Assembly: GCA_947652115.1 (NCBI GenBank)
Contig: OX393565.1
Coordinates: forward strand, 7,862,933-7,926,932
Length of the DNA stretch: 64,000 nt
Origin: Blastomussa wellsi
Taxonomy: Eukaryota > Cnidaria > Anthozoa > Scleractinia > Plerogyridae
Reading direction: 5' to 3'
The notes beneath the pieces are model-generated. The model had not been told where the DNA came from and did no database searches. It saw only the letters and a list, made by a program, of their open reading frames with translations. Positions 32,701 through 41,958 of this stretch are shown one piece after another. Within the stretch, counting starts at the first letter, position 1. Each line of letters starts with the position of its first letter. The position numbers and the translations under genes are program-made.

Positions 32701-35114
32701 TTCATGCTAAGGAAACCGGGATAAGCTCCGGTGGTATGGGCCACTTTTGGCCTGACGCAGACTTTGCCTTGCCTATAACAACTTAGCATAGGTCTTAGGA
32801 CTTACCAGTGGTAATACAGGTTGTAAATATTCATTTTATTCCTAATTTAGGTGGTCTACAGTGGTAATATGTACAAGATATTGTCCAAATCGTAACAATG
32901 CCAGACCGTCACTACAATGCACCATCTGCAAGTCCTTCTTTCACCCTGAATGCGTGTTTCTGTCACCAGCTGAAGTAAAGAAGTTTAAAGACTGCTATAT
33001 TTGTACGGTGAGCTGCATAGATTTCTTAATTTAAATTTGTAGTCCAGTGAAAGTACTGGTGTTAACTACCCTTCATACAATATTTGAAGCTTTGATCTCA
33101 TCTCATCCAGCATGTGCAGAATGTGTACATACAATTGAGACATTCTGTTTTTTTATCTGCACTCCCCATGAAGGGCATATTTTGGCAAGGTCCTAGGCAA
33201 CATATGGAAAATAAAACAATTTTCTTTAAAAAGTGGCCGTCCATAGGACGCCTGGACAGCCATCTGACTAAAAGCCTGGTCCTAAGGGGCACTGTTCGAA
33301 TCTGCAATTTTTGTCCTAGATGGGGGGTTAGGAAACATTTTTCAAACTGTATATCAACAAAATCAAGCTTTACTCCACTGCCTTTACTGGAAGGTAATAA
33401 TGACGACGATAGTGATGACAGTGATGAACAACATTTGATGGCTTTACAATATTAGCAAAAGCTAAAATCATGCAAACTAAAAATATCATAAATGAAAATT
33501 GGTTTTAAAACTACGTCCGGCACTTATTAATAGGATAAAAAGCTAAAAAACGTAACAAAACAATGCAGACTAATAAAATAATTATATAATTAAGCCCTGG
33601 AGTGGACCAATTAAAACTTAAAGGTGGCAGTAAAAATTCATATGCAATTATGCTTGTCTAAAAAGTTATGTTTAAAAAAGGGCATAAAGTAGTCCAGCAT
33701 GCTGGCTACCGTAGTTTCTTATTTCATCCAGAAAGTTGTTTCTAATCAGAGTATTGGCACTGCAGTAGAAAAGGCTCTTTGTCCATAGCTATATCTAATT
33801 CATTCTCTGGGCATTCAACATATGTTTTGATTCGGATCTTGAGAATCTTACTGGCATATAGCATTTGAACAGATCTTTGTAACCAAATTGTATATTACAA
33901 AGAACACTACAAACAATGTAACATTATACATAATAAAACTAACTTATACAATTGTTGGCAATTTATTGTTGTCAAGTAACATTTGTTGTTTAATGTTTCT
34001 ATTGACATGTTACATTTTGACACAATGTTTTGATTTACACTTCTAGTTTTTCTTGCTAATTTGCAGCACTGTTTGCTTGAAGCAAATCCAAATGCACTAA
34101 AGGTGAAAATTAAAGTAACAGATCTATGCCCTGTTCTGAAGCTGTCATTTGATTGCCTGCTCCATATCTTGTCTCATCTTCCCCTCATTGATCTGTGCAG
34201 GTGAGGAATAAACAACATTACTAGGAGAGCAAATTCAAAATTACAGTGCTACGTGCCTAGTCATTGCCATCTTGGAAATTTTTGATTAGTTTTGATGTCT
34301 TTTTTACAACTAACTGTTTTTCAATGGCCAGTCAAAATGCAATAACTTGCCGTTCATTTGCAGGTTGAGACTCCCATTAGAGTGCATGGTGAATTTGACA
34401 GTTTTACATCTCCGTCCTCAACATTTCCCACAATTTGATTGGCTGGTTAAATTGGAAGCCAACAAAATGTTGTCAGAAAGGCGTCAAAAGTTGTCAAAAT
34501 TTAATCCAAAAATTTCTCAAGTACCAGTAATGGTTTTCTGTGATGAGGTTTGCGTGATGAACTTAGCAAAAATAATTGTTGGGAGGTAAATTTATGATGG
34601 ACTACTCTGCCATCCAGATCGGAGGGAAAAGCAATAAAGTATTTCTTGCTCCATTTTAAAAATCCTGACTTGCAAGCTGAGACTGTCAAAGTCCTACATA
34701 ATGGCAATATACCACGGGTAATATCACATTCTCTCTTTATACTGTCACTGATCAATTCTTGCAGAAGCATACCTGGCACTTGTTATTTAAGGGGTCAATT
34801 TGCAAAATTCATAATTTCTCTTAATCAAGGAATAATATCCAGAGTGAAATTTATGTAATAAGCTTTGTTATGGTTCTAACAGTTGAGTGTCAGATTAAAT
34901 CATTAGCGCAGCTATTACGTTGAACAATATAATTTGGTTTTATCAACTGGGTTGATAATGTGAATTGGCCACCGTAAAGAGATTCAAGAGCTGACGTTTC
35001 GAGCGTTAGCCCTTCGTCGCTAGCTAACGCTCGAAACGTCAGCTCTTGAATCTCTTTACGGTGGCCAATTGACATTATCAACCCAGTTGATAAAACCAAA
35101 TTATATTGTTATAC

Positions 35115-35159
<45 letters not shown>

Positions 35160-38100
35160 CTATTACGTTGAACACTTCAGCGCTGCTTCTTACATTTTCA
35201 AGTATTTTGTCAAATTTGTAGGTTGATATATTATATACAGAAATTGACCATGATACTGAGAAATACATGAAAATTAGCTCAATTGGTTTTCTTATACCAA
35301 AGACATGTTGTTTTTGTTTTTGTTTACTGTAGTGCAAGCTGTGTTTCTAGCATGTGGAATCAAGTGTCATCACAGCCCATCCTAGTAAGAACTCTTCAAT
35401 ATGTCTTGACAACAGAACATGTCTTTATGCATTGAATTTTTCAATATTTGACAAAAGTACTGTTGTTAAATAAATATTTATTTCAGTGATCACAAATGCG
35501 TTTAGAAGGAAAACTGAAACCTTGGTTCTTCAATGCTGGATTTATCTTTGTTGAGCTTAAAGCTTTAAGAAAAACGACAACTTTTACTTTTGATTTTCAA
35601 AAACCAGGGGTCGACACTAGCGGTAGCCAACTAGCCACAAACTAGTAGAAATTTAGTTTTGGTTAGTAGGTTTTCGATTCCACTAGCCACTTTGGTTAGT
35701 AAACAAGCAAGACAGGTCAGAACTTCATTACATTCGCCGGGCCATGTGCCAGAAAAATTTTATTGGAACTGGATTATTACTTCAAGCTCTGAACTCAAGA
35801 GAATAGCCTGTATTGTGGTTTCAAGTCTTGCTAGTAATTCTGCTGTAAATGGACCTAGCCAACATCAATGCTGGGCTAGTAAATGTTTTTTGGGCGAGTA
35901 ACATCTAAGTTGTCGCTAGCCACCAGGCTAGTAAGTTGAATAGTTAGTGTCCAGCCCTGAAAACATGTTTTGACAGAAACTTCTGTCATCATCAGTTAGA
36001 AATATCATATGTCCAAGTTGAATTTATAATAAGTGCAAGGCTGCCTGGCTCCGCTAGCCCCTATGGTTATTCCAGGCAGCCAGTACTCTATTGTTATTTT
36101 TAATTCTGTTTTTAATTTGTCACAGGCAAGGGAGTACAAATAAAGATTATTGTTGTTGTTGTTGTGAAGAAGTTGTGAATAAAAAATTAAAATACATGAA
36201 AATATGCAGCTATAAACAAGAGAGTTTTCAATTAACATCTTGGTACAACTATTGATTCAAAGGTAGTTTTTCCCATTGGATATGCATAGCCTCTTTTATG
36301 TTAAGCTGAAAACTGGGGGAAGCGTGATCTAAAACATAGGCAATGTAAATTCTCACATCTTGTGTTCATATCTGGTAGTTCTAGTTGAGACAATTTGTTT
36401 GCAAATCAAGGTAATTCTCCTTAGAGCTGATTAATTCTTAATTTTATGTTTGGCATACTTGACTATGTAATATGTTATTGGTGAATCATAGAGAAGCAAT
36501 GCATTTTTGTATTTAAAAAAAAAACAACCTTTCACAGTGGAGAAGAGTGTCACTACATGGACTCCAAGTGAAGAACTGGGACATGGCAGCAAGATGGATG
36601 GTGCAGTTTTCTACTCAGAGATTGGTATGTAAAGTCATACTGTAAAAGCAGACATGTTTGGGTTCACAACATGTTGGCCAGTACTGGGTGAATAGACCTT
36701 TCCCAAATTTGCTTCAGTGATAATCAAAAATGGTTTCTAGTCAAGGCTGTGGTGTATGAAACTAAATGAAAATTGCCAACCCCCGCCTCCTCTTGAAACC
36801 ATTGTTTGCAGGCATTGAAGCATAATACAGGAAAGGTCTATTCTAGTTTCTGTCTGTAACCATAGTTACAGTGCGACACACCTTAGTGTGGCCACCAACA
36901 AACTTTTTTGACAAGTTATAATTAGCCGATCAGAGAGCACGAATTTCTTTGAGCTGTCCCACCTTGTTGCTATATGTTCAAAGCTGTTGTCATGAAACCT
37001 GCCGCACTTTCAACAAGGAGGCAGGACAACTCAAACAAATTTGTGCTCTCTGATTGGCTAACTTGTCAAAATAGTTTGTTGGGTGGCCACACTAAGGCAC
37101 GTCGCGTTATAATGATAGAGGGAATTGTTTATGAAACTTGACAAGTTCTTTGTACTTGAACAATATGTTTTTTGTCCCTTTTTTGGCCTTGACCATGCAT
37201 GAAACAATGGGTGTGTACTTCTCATTTCTGTTTTAGAAACTAACCAACACACTGTGCTAGACGTAGTGGTTGTGCACAAAATATATTGCGCATGGTCAAA
37301 GACCTTCCAGCATGAATCTATTTGCTTCTTTGAAGGCTGCAGGGATTCATAAGCATTCCCGTCAGCAGCATCTGTTAGTTATGCCGGAACTAATTTCTGT
37401 AAAGGGGATGTATCACAGGATTTGGGGTGCTTTAAAGATCAAAACCATAGGAACCTTACAATAATGGCCGACTTTTGTTATAGTTGCCACGCTAGATTAT
37501 TGAATTGATACTGGGTGTCTCAGATTGTTAAATAAACTGAGTCAGAATTAATCACATTCTCGTCCTCAGAGGATGCAATTCTTTTGGTCAACACCAAGAA
37601 TCGCGACCTCTCGGAAGGTCCACGTGATTCACGGACTTCCCGTCACTCTGCGCATGCACAAAGTCAAATCTGACAAATCTGATTGGCTGAAAGCTACACA
37701 ACGAGTTCTTCACGCATGCTCACAATTGGGTTGTGGCCAGACATTCTCGTCCCCAGAGGCCGCGATCCTTTTGGTCAGCACCAAGAATCATGACCTCTGG
37801 CCGTAACCAAATTGTGAGCATGCGTAGAAAACACGTTTTGTAGCTTTCAGCCCATCAGATTTGTCAGATTTGTCAGTAACGGGAAGTCTGTGATTCGCGG
37901 ACTTCCGGTGTTGGACCTTCCCGGAGGTCTCGATTGTTGGTACTTCCCATTTAAGGCGACAGCTTGAGTTTGTGCGAAGGTGTTCTCCCTGTTTCTGTCT
38001 AAAAACACAACTTCAAAGCTTTGTCTGCTTCGTATTGTATTAATGTTGAATGGCAAGAATTAATTGTAAGGTTGAATCAAGAGGGTAAAATTAGAATAAG

Positions 38101-38857
38101 CAGTTTATATTTCAAGCAATGATTAGTTGTTATAAGGTTAGATTTATAGGAACGCTGCATTGTTCTTTGTTCTGCAGGACTTAAGGGGCCTTGTACACGG
38201 CAAGAATCTCGCGGATTCGTGGTCAACCATTGGTAATTTGTTACGTCAATTACCTGGACTCAAGTGGCTGGACTTTGGTCTGGTGCCAACATGGATTCTT
38301 CACCAAGTAGCAGAATGTTCACCAGAGTAAGTTACTAACGGCTGATGTGACAGCATGAAAAAAAGTAATCTATAAAACGGACCATTATACAATACCATCG
38401 GTGAAATCTAAAGAAAGTACAATAGATACATGAGCCAGAACGTACCACTCATTCCAGAAAGTTGAAAATGTTGCATTTCAAAACTTCTTTACTGGGTAGA
38501 GGGAAATTGAGTGTTACTCGCTTCTTGAAGAAATGTGATTTACCAACCCTTAAAGGCCTTCTTCTTTCTTTTTATGATACTAATTTGTTTGTTTGTTGTC
38601 GCTATTTGGAGCCAACAATACATATTTGACAGTTATAATCCTATGAATACATTTAATGCCCAGTATAATTTATCTTCCACAGCCTAGAGGTCTTAACTGC
38701 AGAATGGATAAGTGACATTGAGCGTGAACCAGGGAGATGGTATGTTTTTTTCATTTCCCCACCCACCCACCCACCACAGACAGGGTCTACTAGCTGTACA
38801 CTAAACTGATCAGTATTATCCAAGCTCCCTCAACAGAGTAGTTGTACGTGTGAATAG

Positions 38858-38892
<35 letters not shown>

Positions 38893-41800
38893 TCGTTGGG
38901 AAGTATAACAATATAATTTGGTTTTATCAACTGAGCTGATAATGTGAATTAGCCACCGTAAAGAGATTAAGAGCTGACGTTTCGAGCGTTAGCCCTTCGT
39001 CGGAGCGAATCCGACGAAGGGCTAACGCTCGAAACGTCAGCTCTTGAATCTCTTTACGGTGGCCAATTGACATTATCAACCCAGTTGATAAAACCAAATT
39101 ATATTGTTGTACGTGTGTTTTCTTTTCTTTTTTTCCTTTACATGTATTTTATAAAGGCGTCTATCCATCTACAAGCAACAAACAAATTATCATTGTGATC
39201 CTTCGTGGTCGCATTCTTTGGGTGTAACTTAAACCTTCTCCCAGTTTTACAGTCTTTTCTGTCAGTTGTAGTCCTGTCGAGTGCGACCACGCGATCGCGA
39301 TCGCATATCTCCTTCCTTGCGCGCAGTTTCGATACCAGGTAGTGGCCTCTGAGGACGAGACTGCCTCGCACGGAAAGGCGCGACTTCCCAGCGTGTGCCC
39401 ACTCAACTAACTGAAGAAGCTGAAGACTAGTCAGATCACAGTTGATATTCATGCGTTGTTGCCCTGCGCTTGTAGATGGATAGACGTCTGCATATTTTTC
39501 CGAGTCATGTACCCTTCATGCGATGTATGAGGAAAAAGAGTTTTAGACCATTTCCGAGATGCTGTTTTCCTCTGTTTCAAGACGAGTTCTCGCGTCTTTT
39601 TTTCTTGAAAATCAAACTCATTTCCATATGAAAGGTTGTGCAGCAATACTCGCTTTTAAACACAGATAGAAGGCTGGATGGAAGGCAACTCGGGAATGGC
39701 TTATTACAGCGACACAAATCTGTTGAATTTAATTCGTTGAGACTTTGACTGTTTATGTGCACTTCCACTATCAATAATTGTCTTTGTTTTCCTGTTGATT
39801 TCAAGGTCGTACACTTCACACTTGGATTTTGGGAAGCTCGCACAACTCACCTCCCTTAAGAGACTTCAGCTGCGAGCAGCTTGTGGAGGCTTAGCACTTC
39901 CTTCATTTGCGTTCAGTGGAGGGCTGGCAGCGCTGAGTAATCTCAAAGACCTCACTAAACTGGTAACACAAAGCACCCACACTTGACATACACTTCACAG
40001 CTTATTTTAAAATTCTGATTCAAGAGCTTAGGTTTCTGCGTCGTCTCATTCATGCGCAAAAGACGAGCTCTGGGGTCGAGAATGGTTTCATTTTAACCAC
40101 AAGAGCAGCCATGCTTCATCTCTTATCGTTCGTCAACTTCGTCCCCAGTGTTTTTTCTAGGGACGCGGTTGACCGTTAGTTCGGAGGAAAAGACCATCGC
40201 TAAGCCGGTGATTGGCTGGTTGACAAGTTAATATTTTCTTTTTTGCTTCGACTGATTACTATGTCAAATGCAAGTTTATTCGCTTGCAGAAGTATCCATG
40301 AAGGTCATGAACGTTTTGGTTATGTGTCAAAAGGAAGGCAATATGCTTTTATGAGCTTATCGGCGCCGTTCCTGTATTGACCTCTCGGCAGCATCCTCAC
40401 CCATAGTTATTAGTAATTACTAGTTCATTAGCTAAATCGTGAATTGAACAATCGCACCCAGCTCATTGGAATAGCTTTCCAATACAGCCATTTGTTCGCC
40501 GCATCCGTACATGTCAGGTGCTCAGAGCGCATGGACTTAGAGAAAAAATGAACACTGCTGGGCAGTGCAGATTGCAATGGCTGCCTCGTACACTAGGATT
40601 AATGTTCCATTTAAATATTTTACTTCCTCCACTTTTTTGACTGATCTCAAACTTCAAAAAACATTCGTAAACAAACACACTTTATACAAGACAAGTAAAA
40701 ACCTTGATCACTTTTTAATTCTTGGTCGGTCAGTAATAAAAATTCCTTTCCACGAAGCTAAATCTTGTTGCTGTAGTTCATGACCTTTGTTTGTTTGTTG
40801 AGAATTCGAGTAAACAGTAGCGGCAATTTTCCTACAAACGTTTATGCGCAAAAGGCAAAGTATTCTTTAAATGAAAGCAATCTTGAACCCTTTTTGGCGT
40901 AATGGTATGTTATATTTTATGTTTTGGTTTTATCAACTGGGTTGATAATGTCAATTAGCCACCGTAAAGAGATTCAAGAGCTGACGTTTCGAGCGTTAGC
41001 CCTTCGTCGGAGCGAATCAAGGAGTTGTGGGTCGTGTGTTTTTTATATACAGAAAGATGGAGCTTCGCTATTGGCTGGTGCCTGGTAACGTGAAAACAAC
41101 GGAATAAATTAGTTGAATGAAAAGCGTTCGTTGATACCGTGAGGATTAAGAGTGCCGATTTGAAAAATAAATTTTTGTTCTCGAGTTTTGCGGCTTTCCG
41201 TGTTTCCTTGGTGAAGGGAAAGGCCGCAGACTGCCAGATGTTGCTTTGAATGATTTGGGAGATTGAAGTGTCTCGCGACCGGTTTCGATGCATTTTTGTC
41301 GTCTTTCTCGGCGTCCCGAAGGTGTTCTCGGAATCGGTCGCCTAGTCGTCTCCCTGTTTCGCCGATGTATAACTTTTTGCAAAGAGCGCAAGTTATGCAG
41401 TAGATGGCATTGGATGAGGTACAGGTGAAATGAACAGTGAACTTGATAGATCGCTTGGGTCCTGATATTTTGTCAACGTTGTGAATGAAAGGGCATGTTT
41501 TGCATCGTGCGCGAGCGCATTTAAAAGTTCCGGGTTGATCACTTGTTTGGAATGCACTTCTGACTAAAAAGTTACCTATGTTTTTGTCGCGTTTGAATGA
41601 AATTAATGGAGGTTACGAAAAGGTTCTCCCAGTGTTGGGATCATTTTGAAGTAATTTAAAGTTTTTGAGAATGATGGATTTAACTGCGTGGTTGTGAGGG
41701 TGAAATGTGAGGGTGAATGGAATTCTATCGTTGTTTTCTCTCTGTGACGTTTGTAGTTTTTCACGTTACCAGGCACCAGCCAATAGCGAAGCTCCACAAC

Positions 41801-41915
41801 TCCTTGATTCGCTCCGACGAAGGGCTAACGCTCGAAACGTCAGCTCTTGAATCTCTTTACGGTGGCTAATTCACATTATCAACCCAGTTGATAAAACCAA
41901 ATTATATTGTTATAC

Positions 41916-41958
<43 letters not shown>

